NCBI GenBank assembly: GCA_934589675.1
Contig: CAKTOF010000009.1
Span: 26,024 to 90,023 of the forward strand
Source of the DNA: an uncultured Oscillospiraceae bacterium
GTDB taxonomy: Bacteria; Bacillota; Clostridia; Oscillospirales; Oscillospiraceae
Direction of reading: 5' to 3'
DNA: 64,000 nucleotides
A program made the position numbers and the translations under genes. This document shows positions 39,611 to 48,979 of this stretch, piece by piece. The notes below the pieces were generated by a model, which was not told where the DNA came from, searched no databases, and saw nothing but the letters and a program-made list of their open reading frames with translations. The number at the start of each line of letters is the position of its first letter. The stretch's first letter is position 1.

Positions 39611-40900
39611 ATGACCGAGATGGCCATCCACACCGTGTCGCCCGGCCAGACGCTCTACTCCATCGCGCGCGAATACGGCGTCGCGCCGGGCATCCTCGCG
39701 CGGCTCAACGGGCTGACGGAGCCGTACCGCCTCGCGGTCGGGCAGAGCCTGCTGATCTTATTTCCGGAGGCGCTTTACACGGTCCGCGCGGGCGACACGC
39801 TCTTTTCCGTCGCAAATCGCGCCGGGCTCGGCGTGACGGAGCTCTACCAGCGCAACCCGAATCTCGTCGGCCGGCCGGCGCTCTACCCGGGGCAGGTGCT
39901 CGTCCTGCGCTACCGCGGAAGCCCGGAGCGCCGCGCGCTCGTGACGGGCTACGCCTACCCGTTCGCGGACGAGGAGACGCTGCGCGGAATTTTGCCGTAT
40001 GCGACGTACCTTGCGCCGTTCACCTACGGCTTCACGCCGGCCGGCGCGCTCGTCGACCTCGAGGACGAGGCGCTCGTCCGCCTCGCCCACCGCTATCAGG
40101 CCGGGGCGCTGCTGCATCTTTCCACGCTGACGGAGGAGGGCGGATTTTCGTCGGAGCTGGCCGCGGCGGTGCTCGGCGACGCGGCCGCGCGCGGCGCGCT
40201 CGAGGACGCGGTCATTTTGCAGATGGTGCAGGGCGGCTACGACGGCGTCGACGTCGACTTTGAGTACCTCGGCGCGGAAAATGCGGATGCTTACGCCGCG
40301 TTCGTCTCCGGCCTGCGCGCGCGGGTGCGGGCGCTCGGCGGGCTGTGCATCGCCGCGGCCGCGCCGAAAGCCTCGCGCGCTCAGCCGGGCGTTTTGTACG
40401 AGGGGCACGACTACGCCCTGCTCGGCGCGGCGGCGGACGCCGTGCTCGTGATGACCTACGAGTGGGGCTACACCTACGGCCCGCCGATGGCCGTCGCGCC
40501 GCTTATCTCCGTGCGCCGCGTGCTGGAATTTGCGAAAACGGAGATGCCACCGGAAAAAATTCTAATGGGCTTTCCGAACTACGCCTACGACTGGACGCTG
40601 CCGTACCACGCGGGGCAGTCGCGCGCAAAGTCCATCGGCAGCGAGGACGCGGTGCGTCTTGCGGTGGAGGCCGGCGCGGAGATCCAATATGACGAGACGA
40701 GCGCGACGCCATATTTTCACTACACGAAGGCCGGTCAGGTACACGAGGTCTGGTTCGAGGACGCGCGCAGCGCGCTGTCCAAGCTCTCGCTCATCGGCAC
40801 GCTTGGCCTCGCGGGCGTCGGCGTGTGGAACTTCATGCGGCCGTTCCGGCAGCTTTTCTCCGTTTTGCAGGCGCTCTATGTCCCTCAAAAGTTCGTGTAA
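39611..40900 (+). CDS. LysM/GH18 peptidoglycan hydrolase (SleL/YaaH-like)
   Basis: A 429-residue protein with two LysM domains (about 5-50 and 55-100) and a glycoside hydrolase 18 barrel. The catalytic motif DGVDVDFEYL is at about 211-220 with Glu218 as acid. The architecture is that of spore cortex-lytic N-acetylglucosaminidases, suggesting a spore former. No signal peptide is seen, as in many spore-coat enzymes. GGAGGTGAT seven bases before the ATG at 39611 decides this start over two in-frame codons upstream. Confidence 0.88.
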   Translation: MTEMAIHTVSPGQTLYSIAREYGVAPGILARLNGLTEPYRLAVGQSLLILFPEALYTVRAGDTLFSVANRAGLGVTELYQRNPNLVGRPALYPGQVLVLRYRGSPERRALVTGYAYPFADEETLRGILPYATYLAPFTYGFTPAGALVDLEDEALVRLAHRYQAGALLHLSTLTEEGGFSSELAAAVLGDAAARGALEDAVILQMVQGGYDGVDVDFEYLGAENADAYAAFVSGLRARVRALGGLCIAAAAPKASRAQPGVLYEGHDYALLGAAADAVLVMTYEWGYTYGPPMAVAPLISVRRVLEFAKTEMPPEKILMGFPNYAYDWTLPYHAGQSRAKSIGSEDAVRLAVEAGAEIQYDETSATPYFHYTKAGQVHEVWFEDARSALSKLSLIGTLGLAGVGVWNFMRPFRQLFSVLQALYVPQKFV

Positions 40901-40926
40901 CTACCGTGCGGCCGCGAACTTTTCCT

Positions 40927-40955
40927 TTGACAGCGCCCGCGCGGGCTGGTACAAT
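40927..40955 (+). promoter_or_regulatory. Promoter for the genes at 41031 and 41405
   Basis: TTGACA, a GC-rich 17-base spacer and TACAAT form a near-consensus promoter 76 bases upstream of the ATG. Confidence 0.8.
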
Positions 40956-41030
40956 TTATCCACAGCGGCCAAGCCGCAGCCCGCGCTTTTTGTGCATCTG
41001 CACAGGGCGCGGGGAAAGGAGACGCGACCT

Positions 41031-41408
41031 ATGGAGGAAAATAAGCACGCGAGGATGCTCATCGAGCACGGCCTCATCCCCGGCCATACGCTCAGCCCGA
41101 ACGAGCCGGGCATGGAGAACAGCTCGTCCATCATCCCCGAGGATCTGCGCATGAACCCGAACTGCCCGTGCCCGACGCGCACCTGCCCGCTGCACGGCTT
41201 CTGCGACTACTGCTCGCAGCACCACGCGGAGCTAAACCGCGCCCTCGGCGTGCTCGGCCTCGGCGAGCACTGCCACTTCCACCACTGCAAGCAGGACGTC
41301 CTCGCCGAGCGATATGGCGAAGAAGCCGCCCGCGCCATGGCCCGCAAGGCCGGCGAGGACATGGTCGCCGCCGCGAAGGCCAACCGCGAAAAGGAGGGGC
41401 AGGAATGA
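41031..41408 (+). CDS. Cysteine/histidine-rich protein of unknown function
   Basis: A 125-residue protein with CPCPTRTCPLHGFCDYC and later CHFHHC, likely metal-binding, then a helical Ala/Lys-rich tail. AAAGGAG precedes the start. The stop overlaps the next ATG, so the two products may work together. Confidence 0.65.
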   Translation: MEENKHARMLIEHGLIPGHTLSPNEPGMENSSSIIPEDLRMNPNCPCPTRTCPLHGFCDYCSQHHAELNRALGVLGLGEHCHFHHCKQDVLAERYGEEAARAMARKAGEDMVAAAKANREKEGQE

Positions 41409-42259
41409 ACATCGGCTCCATCGGCTACGGCCGCAAGCTCTACGATCCGGGAAGCGGCATTGAATTCCGCATCGCCGCGCAGGATCACTACGGCCCCGGC
41501 ATCACGACGCTGCTTTGCAAGCACGTCATCGGCGTGCGCGCGCTCGACGCGGCCGAGCCGGGCAAGAAGCGGCGCTACCCCTACGAATCGACCGACCGCT
41601 TCGGCAGCAACAACTATATTCTGAGCAATCTGCACCGGTACTTAAATTCCGACGAGGAGCACTGGTACACGCCCGCCCACGAGCTCGACGCGCCGCCCGC
41701 GGCGGAAAATCTTCGCTACGGCGAGCATCCGTATGAAAATGAGCCGGGCTTCCTGACGCGCCTCGGCGCGGCCTTAAAGGACGCGCTCGTGCAGACGGAC
41801 ATCCCGGTGCTCGTGCGCACCGGCCGCGGGCAGGGCGAGCTGCAGGCTGTCCGCGCCGCCGTCTTCCTGCCCAGCCGGACGGAGATGAACAAGGGCGACG
41901 AGCTCGGCATCGCCGAGGGCCGGCCGCTTCCCATTTTCTACGACCACTACATCTTCAAAGCCACGCCGAGCGCCGATCAATTAGAGCGCTACGGCCGCAG
42001 CTGGAACCCCGAGGAGCCGGAGAAGGGGCTGCGCTTTGATCAGGCGCAGCTGTACGACCCGAAGTTCGGCTGGTGGTACTACCTGCGCACGCCGAGCACG
42101 CTCTACGGCTTTTTAGAGCGCGTGTACAGCCCGTATGGGGCGCTCTCGTACACCTACGCCAACAACGACGTCGTCGGGCTGCGCCCGCTCGTCAACGTCC
42201 GCAGCGACCTGCAGGTCTTTGACGTCGGCGTCGAGGAGCCGTACTACCGCATCGGATGA
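41405..42259 (+). CDS. DUF6273-type protein
   Basis: A 284-residue protein with NNYILSNLHRYLNSDEEHWYTP and a C-terminal GALSYTYANNDVVGLRPLVNV, typical of DUF6273 domains found in Clostridia. The biochemical role is unknown. It starts in an ATGA overlap with the cysteine-rich gene and ends at a terminator. Confidence 0.7.
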   Translation: MNIGSIGYGRKLYDPGSGIEFRIAAQDHYGPGITTLLCKHVIGVRALDAAEPGKKRRYPYESTDRFGSNNYILSNLHRYLNSDEEHWYTPAHELDAPPAAENLRYGEHPYENEPGFLTRLGAALKDALVQTDIPVLVRTGRGQGELQAVRAAVFLPSRTEMNKGDELGIAEGRPLPIFYDHYIFKATPSADQLERYGRSWNPEEPEKGLRFDQAQLYDPKFGWWYYLRTPSTLYGFLERVYSPYGALSYTYANNDVVGLRPLVNVRSDLQVFDVGVEEPYYRIG

Positions 42260-42265
42260 TCGCTT

Positions 42266-42295
42266 CCCCGCCGGGCCGTCCCGGCGGGGATTTTT
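42266..42295 (+). terminator. Terminator after the DUF6273 gene
   Basis: A 10-bp CCCCGCCGGG stem is followed by ATTTTT. Confidence 0.85.
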
Positions 42296-42312
42296 CTGCG
42301 CCGGCCGGCGGC

Positions 42313-42346
42313 AAAAAAAGCGGGGGCGTGCAGCGCACGCCCCCGC
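42313..42346 (-). terminator. Terminator of ileS
   Basis: On the minus strand a 12-bp GC-rich stem is followed by seven T, 24 bases past the ileS stop. Confidence 0.85.
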
Positions 42347-42369
42347 GGGGAGCCTTGTGAGCGGCCGTC

Positions 42370-45189
42370 TTACACGTCCAGCTCGGACAGGTCCATTTTG
42401 GAGACGACCTCGGCGCAGCGCGGGCAGAGCTCGCCGTCTGCCGGGGCGGTGTGCTTCCAGCAGCGCGGGCACTTCGGCGCCTCGCTTGCCGCGACGGCGA
42501 CGCGGACGCCGGGCAGCTCCTCGCCCTCGTAGCCCTCGCCGGCGGCGGGGACGACGGTGAGGCCCGAGACGATGCAAAGATCGTACAGCGCAAGGTCGGA
42601 AAGCGCGGGGATGACGGTGTCACCGGCGTAGACCGTGACCTCGGCGTCAAGGTTCTTGCCGATCCTCTTCTCGGCGCGGGCAAGCTCAAGGGCCTTGTTG
42701 ACGACGGTGCGGAGCTTCAGCAGCTGATCCCACTTTTCCTCCATGCCGGGTGCGAAGTCGACGGCCGGGTCGTAGTCCGGCATCTGGTTGAGCAGGACGG
42801 CGTAGGCGTCGGCGTCGGAGCCGTGCGGCATGGCCTGCCAGATCTCCTCGCTCGTAAAGGCGAGGATCGGCGCGAGCAGGCGCACCATGCCGTCCAAGAT
42901 CGTGTACATGGCCGACTGGGCCGAGCGGCGCTCGAAGCTGTCGCGGCCGGCGCAGTAGAGGCGGTCTTTGATGACGTCGAGGTAGAAGCTCGACATCTCG
43001 ACCGTGCAGAAGGCGCGGATGGCGTGGAACGTCGGGTGGAACTCATAGGTCTCGTAGTTCGCGCGGACCTTGGCCGTGAGGCGGTTGAACTGGACGACGG
43101 CCCACTGGTCGAGCGCGGTCATCTCGGCAAACGGCACGCGCGCATCCGGGTCGAAGCCGGCGAGGTTGCCGATCATATAGCGCGCGGTGTTGCGGATCTT
43201 GAGGTAGGAGTCGGACAGCTGCTTGAGGATCTCCTTGGAGATGCGCATATCCTGGCGGTAGTCCGACGAGGCGACCCACAGGCGCAGCAGGTCGGCGCCG
43301 TAGTCCTTGATGACCTCCTCGGGCGCGACGGCGTTGCCGAGGGACTTGTGCATGGCGCGGCCCTCGCCGTCGACGGTCCAGCCGTGGGTGATGATCGTCT
43401 TGTACGGAGCCTGACCGGTCACGGCGACGGAGGTGAGCATGGAGCTCTGGAACCAGCCGCGGTACTGGTCGCCGCCCTCGAGGTACACGTCGGCCGGCCA
43501 GCGAAGCTCGGGGCGCTGGCGCAGGACGGCCATGTGCGACGAGCCGGAGTCGAACCAGACGTCCATGATGTCCGACTCCTTCGTAAACTCGCTCCCGCCG
43601 CACTCCGGGCAGGTGAAGCCCTCGGGCAGAAGCTCGCCCGCGTCCATCTCAAACCAGCAGTTCGAGCCTTTCTCGCGGAACAGCTCCGCCACGCGCTCGA
43701 TCGTCGCGTCATTCACGACGGGCTTGCCGCAGTGGGCGCAGTAGAAGATCGGGATCGGCACGCCCCATGTGCGCTGGCGCGAGATGCACCAGTCCGAGCG
43801 CTCGCGGATCATGCTCGTCATGCGCTCCTTGCCCCAGTCGGGGTACCAGGTGATGCCGTCGCAGGCGTCAACGGCCTGCTGCTTGATGGCGTCGACGGAG
43901 CAGAACCACTGCTCGGTCGCGCGGAAGATGACCGGCTTCTTGCAGCGCCAGCAGTGCGGGTAGGAGTGGACAATGTCCTCCGCGTGCAGAAGCGCGCCGC
44001 TTTCTTTCAGGTCGGCGATGATCGGCTCGGCCGCCTTGAACACGTGCAGCCCCTCGTATTGGCGCGCCGAGGCGATGAACACGCCCTTGGCGTTGACGTT
44101 GACGTCCATGCTGCCGGAGGTGTCGAGCTGCGGGTACTTTTTGCAGATGGCAAAGTCGTCCGCGCCGTAGGCCGGGGCGGTGTGGACGCAGCCGGTGCCG
44201 GCGTCGAGCGTGACGTGCGCGCCGTTGATGACGAGCGACTTGCGGTCTTCAAAGAGCGGGTGCTGCGCCGTCATAAGCTCAAAGTCCGACCCGCGCATGG
44301 TGCAGACCGTCTCCTCGGCCGTGAGGCCGGCCTTGGCCAGAACGCTCTCAGCAAGCTCCTTGGCCATGATATAGGTCTCGCCGTTCGACGCGCGGACGAC
44401 GGAATAGTCAAAGTCGGCGTTGAGGCAGATGGCCTGGTTGCCGGGAAGCGTCCACGCCGTCGTCGTCCAGATGACGAAGTAGGTGCTCGCAAGGTCGACC
44501 TTGCCGGAGAGCCTGCCCAGGTCGTCGGCGACGCGGAACTTGACGAACAGCGTCGTGACGGGGTCGTCGGCGTACTCGATCTCGGCCTCGGCCAGCGCCG
44601 TCTCGTCCGACGGGCACCAGTAGACGGGCTTGAGGCCCTTGTAGATGTAGCCCTTCTTGGCCATCTCGCCGAAGACGCGGATCTGCTCGGCCTCGAACGC
44701 GGGCTTCAAGGTCAGGTACGGGTTGTCCCAGTCGCCGAGGACGCCGAGGCGCTTGAACTCGGTGCGCTGGCGGTCGACAAACGAGAGGGCGAACTGCTTG
44801 CACTGCTCGCGGAACTCCGTCGTCGTCATCTCGTCGCGGCGGAGCTTCGTCTTTTTGAGGATGGCGCTCTCGATCGGCAGGCCGTGCGTGTCCCAGCCGG
44901 GGACGTAGGGCGCCTGATAGCCGGTCATGTTGCGGTACTTGACGATGAAGTCCTTGAGGATCTTGTTGAGCGCCGTGCCGATGTGGATGTCGCCGTTGGC
45001 ATACGGCGGGCCGTCGTGCAGGATGAACAGGGGCTTGCCCTCGTTCTTCTTCATCATTTTTCCGTAGACGTCCTTCTCATAGAACGTCTCGAGCATACCC
45101 GGCTCGCGCTTGGGCAGGCCGGCGCGCATGGGGAAGTCGGTCTTGGGCAGGTTGACAGTTTTGTTATAGTCCACGTTGGAGTCCTCCAA
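42370..45189 (-). CDS. ileS: Isoleucyl-tRNA synthetase
   Basis: A 939-residue class I synthetase charging tRNA-Ile. The HIGH motif appears as NGDIHIGTALN near residue 65. The KMSKS loop reads GRAMHKSLGN rather than the classic KMSKSLGN. The editing domain and a C-terminal zinc finger (CPRCWK...CPRC) are present. A T-box leader precedes the gene, so uncharged tRNA-Ile should induce it. GGAGG precedes the start. Confidence 0.95.
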   Translation of the reverse strand: MEDSNVDYNKTVNLPKTDFPMRAGLPKREPGMLETFYEKDVYGKMMKKNEGKPLFILHDGPPYANGDIHIGTALNKILKDFIVKYRNMTGYQAPYVPGWDTHGLPIESAILKKTKLRRDEMTTTEFREQCKQFALSFVDRQRTEFKRLGVLGDWDNPYLTLKPAFEAEQIRVFGEMAKKGYIYKGLKPVYWCPSDETALAEAEIEYADDPVTTLFVKFRVADDLGRLSGKVDLASTYFVIWTTTAWTLPGNQAICLNADFDYSVVRASNGETYIMAKELAESVLAKAGLTAEETVCTMRGSDFELMTAQHPLFEDRKSLVINGAHVTLDAGTGCVHTAPAYGADDFAICKKYPQLDTSGSMDVNVNAKGVFIASARQYEGLHVFKAAEPIIADLKESGALLHAEDIVHSYPHCWRCKKPVIFRATEQWFCSVDAIKQQAVDACDGITWYPDWGKERMTSMIRERSDWCISRQRTWGVPIPIFYCAHCGKPVVNDATIERVAELFREKGSNCWFEMDAGELLPEGFTCPECGGSEFTKESDIMDVWFDSGSSHMAVLRQRPELRWPADVYLEGGDQYRGWFQSSMLTSVAVTGQAPYKTIITHGWTVDGEGRAMHKSLGNAVAPEEVIKDYGADLLRLWVASSDYRQDMRISKEILKQLSDSYLKIRNTARYMIGNLAGFDPDARVPFAEMTALDQWAVVQFNRLTAKVRANYETYEFHPTFHAIRAFCTVEMSSFYLDVIKDRLYCAGRDSFERRSAQSAMYTILDGMVRLLAPILAFTSEEIWQAMPHGSDADAYAVLLNQMPDYDPAVDFAPGMEEKWDQLLKLRTVVNKALELARAEKRIGKNLDAEVTVYAGDTVIPALSDLALYDLCIVSGLTVVPAAGEGYEGEELPGVRVAVAASEAPKCPRCWKHTAPADGELCPRCAEVVSKMDLSELDV

Positions 45190-45202
45190 TCAAAAATTTT
45201 CC

Positions 45203-45452
45203 AAATAAAAGCCGCCCTTGTCTCTTCGGTGAGAGACAAAGGCGGCTGACCTCTGCGGTACCACTCTCGTTGCCGGGCGCGCCCGGCCACTTTGGCTGTT
45301 CTGTAACGGGAACACCCGGCAGAGCCTAATGGGGACTGGCCCGTTCGGTCTGCGGCTCACAGGGGATATGCGCCGGCTGCGCTCCGCCGCCCTTGCAGCA
45401 AAATGGGCGGCTCTCTGGGGGAGGGCAGATCCGGGCACGCGTCCTGTTCACG
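45203..45452 (-). promoter_or_regulatory. T-box riboswitch of ileS
   Basis: On the minus strand the leader holds CAGAGAG stem I elements, the T-box core GAGAGTGGTACCGC, and a terminator (GCCGCC...GGCGGC then TTTTATTT) at about 45206-45246. The AT-containing segment near 45370 (CATATCCC) could present the Ile specifier ATC. The 5' boundary is approximate. Confidence 0.9.
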
Positions 45453-45485
45453 GCCGGTTTGGCGGTATGGTTGCGGGAAAAACGC

Positions 45486-46181
45486 TCAGCCCGCGGTGTG
45501 CGGGTCGTAATTCTTGCCGAATTTCAGGTCGGAAAAGCGCGCGTTTTGCAGGTCGGCGTCCGTGATGGGCTCCATGACGCGCGTGGCGGCCGGGTCGGCC
45601 GGCTGGGGCGTCTGGCCGACGATGCAGTCGACGGACTGCCCGATCTCGCGGGCGACAGCGGCCGGGGCGCGGCTCTCGTCGGCCTCCGTCTCGAAATCAT
45701 AGGGCTTTTTCGGCGCGACGGCGGGGTTTAGGTCCATGCGCTTGAGCGACTCGAGCGCGTTTAGGTGCAGCTGCACCTGCTGCTCGATCTGCGCGATGAA
45801 GTCCTGCGCGACGCGGCGGGCGGAGGCGACGCGCTCCTCGGCGCCGTCGATCTCGTGCTGGACGCTGGCCGTCTTGGTGCGGGCGGTGCCCTCGGCGTCC
45901 GAGAGCATACGCGCGCAGCGCTTTTCCGTCTCGGCAATCATCTCGTCGGACGTCTTCTGCGCGGCGAGGATGGCCTTTTTCATGCTCTCCTCCTGCGCGC
46001 GGTATTCCTCGAGCTTCTCGACGAGGACCTTCATCTTGCTCTTGAGAACGGAGTTCTCCTTGTAGAGCGTGACATAGTCCTCGATGAGCGGCTCGAGGAA
46101 TTCGTCGACCGACTGCATATCATAGCCGCCGAACACGGCCTTGATAAATGTTTTTTCCTGCACTTCCTGCGGTGTAAACAT
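45486..46181 (-). CDS. divIVA: DivIVA family septum-placement protein
   Basis: A 231-residue protein with the DivIVA N-terminus (MFTPQEVQEKTFIKAVFGGYD) that binds curved membrane, then a long coiled coil to about residue 150 and a disordered Pro/Ala-rich tail. It lies in the conserved ylm-divIVA-ileS order. Confidence 0.92.
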   Translation of the reverse strand: MFTPQEVQEKTFIKAVFGGYDMQSVDEFLEPLIEDYVTLYKENSVLKSKMKVLVEKLEEYRAQEESMKKAILAAQKTSDEMIAETEKRCARMLSDAEGTARTKTASVQHEIDGAEERVASARRVAQDFIAQIEQQVQLHLNALESLKRMDLNPAVAPKKPYDFETEADESRAPAAVAREIGQSVDCIVGQTPQPADPAATRVMEPITDADLQNARFSDLKFGKNYDPHTAG

Positions 46182-46211
46182 TTTTATATCTATCCTTTCT
46201 CCGGCCGGGCC

Positions 46212-46691
46212 TTAGAAGTACATGCCGCTAGACTCCAGCTCGTCGATGAGGTCGCCGACGATGTCGACGTTGTACGGCGTGATGATGTAGGTGCTGACAG
46301 CGACCTTCTTGATCTTGCCGTCGAGCGCGTAGGCGCAGCCGGACAGGAAGTCCACCAGGCGGCGGGCCACGTCCTTGCTCGTCTGCTCGAGGTTGAGCAC
46401 GACGGCGTGCTTGTCGCGCAGATGCTCGGCGATGTCGGCGACGTTGTCGAAGCGGTCCGGCTTGACGAGCACGACCTGCAGCTGCGCCGTCGTGTTGATG
46501 TTCACGACCTTGCCGCGGCGGTCGCCGGATGATGAGCTGGGCGCGATGTCGTCAAACGCCGACGGCGAGGACTTCGGCACAGCCGTGCCGGAGACGGGCG
46601 AGGCGCCCAGATCGTCGTAATCGTCAAAATCGTCCTCATCCTCTTCGGCGTAGGGACGCGCGAGCTTTTTCAGTTCGTCCATAAAACCCAT
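46212..46691 (-). CDS. sepF: SepF cell-division protein
   Basis: A 159-residue protein: membrane-targeting MGFMDELKKLARP, an acidic linker (DEDDFDDYDD), and the SepF core (LVKPDRFDNVADIAEHL, VVLNLEQTSKDVARRLVDFL). It anchors FtsZ to the membrane. It is 30 bases upstream of divIVA. Confidence 0.93.
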   Translation of the reverse strand: MGFMDELKKLARPYAEEDEDDFDDYDDLGASPVSGTAVPKSSPSAFDDIAPSSSSGDRRGKVVNINTTAQLQVVLVKPDRFDNVADIAEHLRDKHAVVLNLEQTSKDVARRLVDFLSGCAYALDGKIKKVAVSTYIITPYNVDIVGDLIDELESSGMYF

Positions 46692-46758
46692 GGTACGGAG
46701 CCTCCTGTATTATCATCGAATTGGATTCGTGGAATAGCGCTTGCGCGGACGCGGAAAA

Positions 46759-47460
46759 TCATCGCCGCGCGTAGTCCCGCGCGCCGAAGATGGCCGTGCC
46801 GATGCGCACCATCGTCGCACCGGCGGCGATGGCGTCGGCGAAATCGCCGCTCATGCCCATAGAAAGGCAGTCTATAACGCTATTATCATATTTTTTCGCC
46901 TTTATGTCAACATATAGCTGATACATTTTCTCGAAATATCGGCGGCTTTCGCCGGGTTTTTCGGCGACGGGCGGGATGGCCATCAGCCCGCGCAGGCGCA
47001 CGCCGGGGTCGTCGGCCGCCGCCGCGGCAAGCTCGGCCAGCGCCTCGGGCGCGACGCCGCTTTTGGCTTCTTCGCCGCCGATGTTCACCTCGAGCAGGAT
47101 GTCCTGCCGGATGCCGCGCTCGCGCGCGAGGCGGCCGATGAGCGCGAGCAGCTCCGGCGAGTCGACCGACTCGATGAGGTCGACGGCGCCGACGACCTGC
47201 TTGGCCTTGTTCTTCTGCAGATGGCCGATGAAGTGGACCGGCGCGCCGGTGTAGGCGCCCTGCGGCAGCTTTTCCAGCAGCTCCTGCACGCGGTTTTCCC
47301 CGCACGCGTCCACGCCCGCGGCCACGGCCTGACGAATGGCGTCCGCGCCGTTCATTTTCGTCGCGGCGCAAAGAAGGATCTCGCCCGGCTCGCGCCCGGC
47401 CTTCACGGCCGCCTCGGCCATCTGATCGCGCACGATGGCGACGTTTTCTGCAATGCTCAT
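46759..47460 (-). CDS. ylmE: YggS/YlmE family pyridoxal phosphate-binding protein
   Basis: A 233-residue PLP homeostasis protein. The PLP lysine is in LCAATKMN, followed by CGENRVQELLEK, HFIGHLQKNK and a final MSGDFADAIAAGATMVRIG. Family members buffer free PLP. It overlaps the HlyD-like gene by four bases. Confidence 0.92.
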   Translation of the reverse strand: MSIAENVAIVRDQMAEAAVKAGREPGEILLCAATKMNGADAIRQAVAAGVDACGENRVQELLEKLPQGAYTGAPVHFIGHLQKNKAKQVVGAVDLIESVDSPELLALIGRLARERGIRQDILLEVNIGGEEAKSGVAPEALAELAAAAADDPGVRLRGLMAIPPVAEKPGESRRYFEKMYQLYVDIKAKKYDNSVIDCLSMGMSGDFADAIAAGATMVRIGTAIFGARDYARR

Positions 47461-48680
47461 GAATCCAGCACGACCTTTCCATTGTAGAGCCCCTTGGCCT
47501 CGACGATGACCTCGTCGCCCGGCCAGAGGTTTGCGGTATCGGATTTATCCAGCTCCACGACGTAGCTTTCGCCGTTGTCGTAGAGGATGCTCACGCTCTT
47601 CCAGCGCGCTGTCGAGCCCTCGAGGACGTACACGCCGGGCGTTCCGCTCTCGCTCAGGCGGATGGCGTTTTTGGGCACGCGCAGCCCGGAATAGGACGAA
47701 AAGACGACGTCCGCGCTCACGCGGCGCAGCAGCGTCACGTCGGCCATATACCGGTCGCACGAGAGCACGAGCACGCAGCGGCCGCCCTCGCTCGCGCCGA
47801 TGCGCTCGACGGTCATGGTCACGGCCGCGGCCAGATCCTGCGAGAACGTGACGGTGACGGTGCCGCCGCGCGAGGTCTGCGCGGCGTACTCGCTCGGGAC
47901 AACGGTCGCGTAGTACCAGGTGTTGCCGGAGATGAGCTTGCCGAACGCGCCCTCGGGCAGGGGGGCAACCGATTCTTCGAGCGTCTCGAGCGTCTGGACG
48001 GTCAGGCTGTCGATTGCGTCCGGGCGCAGCAGCGTCTCGAAGCCGTCGGCGCTGCCGGAGAAGTAGCCGGGGCGGCCGGCCGTGATCGTGCGCGTGTCGC
48101 TCCCGGCAAGGTCGGTCAGCGACTGAAGCTGCGCCGACAGCTCGGTGATCTCGCTCTGGATCGTCGCGGCGTCCGACGTGTCGGAATACCGGCGCAGGAC
48201 GAGGCTTTTCAGCTCCGCGCCCGTCGTGGCGGCGCCCGTGAAGTCCCGCCGGTTGACGGAGGCGGCCATGGAGGCAAGGTCGCCCGCGATGCGGCCCTCC
48301 AGCGCGGCGATGTCGGAAAACGCAAGCTCCGTGGAGTAGGCGTAGCGCAGCTGAGACAGCTGCGCGGTCAGTTCGTCGATGCGGCTCTGGCGCTGCTGCG
48401 CCGTGTCGTCGAGGTAGCCGACGGCGACGGCCTGCCCCGCGCCGACCTTCTCGCCCTCGCTGCGCGAGAGCACGGTGATGGGGTAGCGCGAGGTCAGCAC
48501 AGACTCGTCGCGCAGGACGTAGCCCGTCGTAAAGCAGGCCTCGCCGGCCTCGTACTCGATGACGACCGACGTGGTGAGCGGGTCGTGCAGCGCGCCGTAC
48601 ACGGCGTAGCCGACGTAGCACAGCACGACGAACAAAAACAGGATCATAATGACGCGGATGAGAACTTTGCCCTGCTTCAT
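47457..48680 (-). CDS. HlyD-like membrane-anchored protein
   Basis: A 407-residue protein with one N-terminal membrane helix (VIMILFLFVVLCYVGYAVYG), a barrel-sandwich segment (EGEKVGAGQAVAVGYL), a helical hairpin (about 95-200) and beta-rich C-terminal domains. It has no transporter partner nearby. Its place beside ylmE and sepF recurs in Clostridia as I recall, suggesting an envelope or division role. Confidence 0.7.
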   Translation of the reverse strand: MKQGKVLIRVIMILFLFVVLCYVGYAVYGALHDPLTTSVVIEYEAGEACFTTGYVLRDESVLTSRYPITVLSRSEGEKVGAGQAVAVGYLDDTAQQRQSRIDELTAQLSQLRYAYSTELAFSDIAALEGRIAGDLASMAASVNRRDFTGAATTGAELKSLVLRRYSDTSDAATIQSEITELSAQLQSLTDLAGSDTRTITAGRPGYFSGSADGFETLLRPDAIDSLTVQTLETLEESVAPLPEGAFGKLISGNTWYYATVVPSEYAAQTSRGGTVTVTFSQDLAAAVTMTVERIGASEGGRCVLVLSCDRYMADVTLLRRVSADVVFSSYSGLRVPKNAIRLSESGTPGVYVLEGSTARWKSVSILYDNGESYVVELDKSDTANLWPGDEVIVEAKGLYNGKVVLDS

Positions 48681-48714
48681 GGCGACTCCTAACTTGCCGG
48701 GCAGGGCGGCTTCC

Positions 48715-48939
48715 TTACCCGGCGCTCAGACTGACCGGCTGCGCCGGCACGATGGTGGAGACGGCGTGCTTGTAAATGATCTGCTGTTTGCCGTCCGTGT
48801 CCAGACAGATCATGAAGTTGTCATAGGCGGTGATGACGCCGCGCAGCTGGAAGCCGTTGACGAGAAACACCGTCACGGCGCATTTTCCGTCCCTGACGCG
48901 GGCGAGGAACAGGTCCTGAAGATTTTCCGGTTTTGTCAT
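48715..48939 (-). CDS. hfq: RNA chaperone Hfq
   Basis: A 74-residue Sm-like protein with NLQDLFLARVRDGKCAVTVFL, GFQLRGVITAYDNF and the Sm2-like IIYKHAVSTI. It binds U- and A-rich RNAs as a hexamer. It follows miaA, a common arrangement. AAGGAAGG precedes the ATG at 48939. Confidence 0.93.
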   Translation of the reverse strand: MTKPENLQDLFLARVRDGKCAVTVFLVNGFQLRGVITAYDNFMICLDTDGKQQIIYKHAVSTIVPAQPVSLSAG

Positions 48940-48979
48940 GGGTATTACCTTCCTTTCTGTAATACCCATATCATACCAG

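Noticed and set aside
42451..45249. Open frame of 932 codons antisense to ileS
   Set aside because: It is a shadow of the GC-rich ileS gene. The product is low-complexity (Val, Leu, Arg, Asp, Gly repeats) with no family pattern, whereas ileS shows all synthetase motifs.
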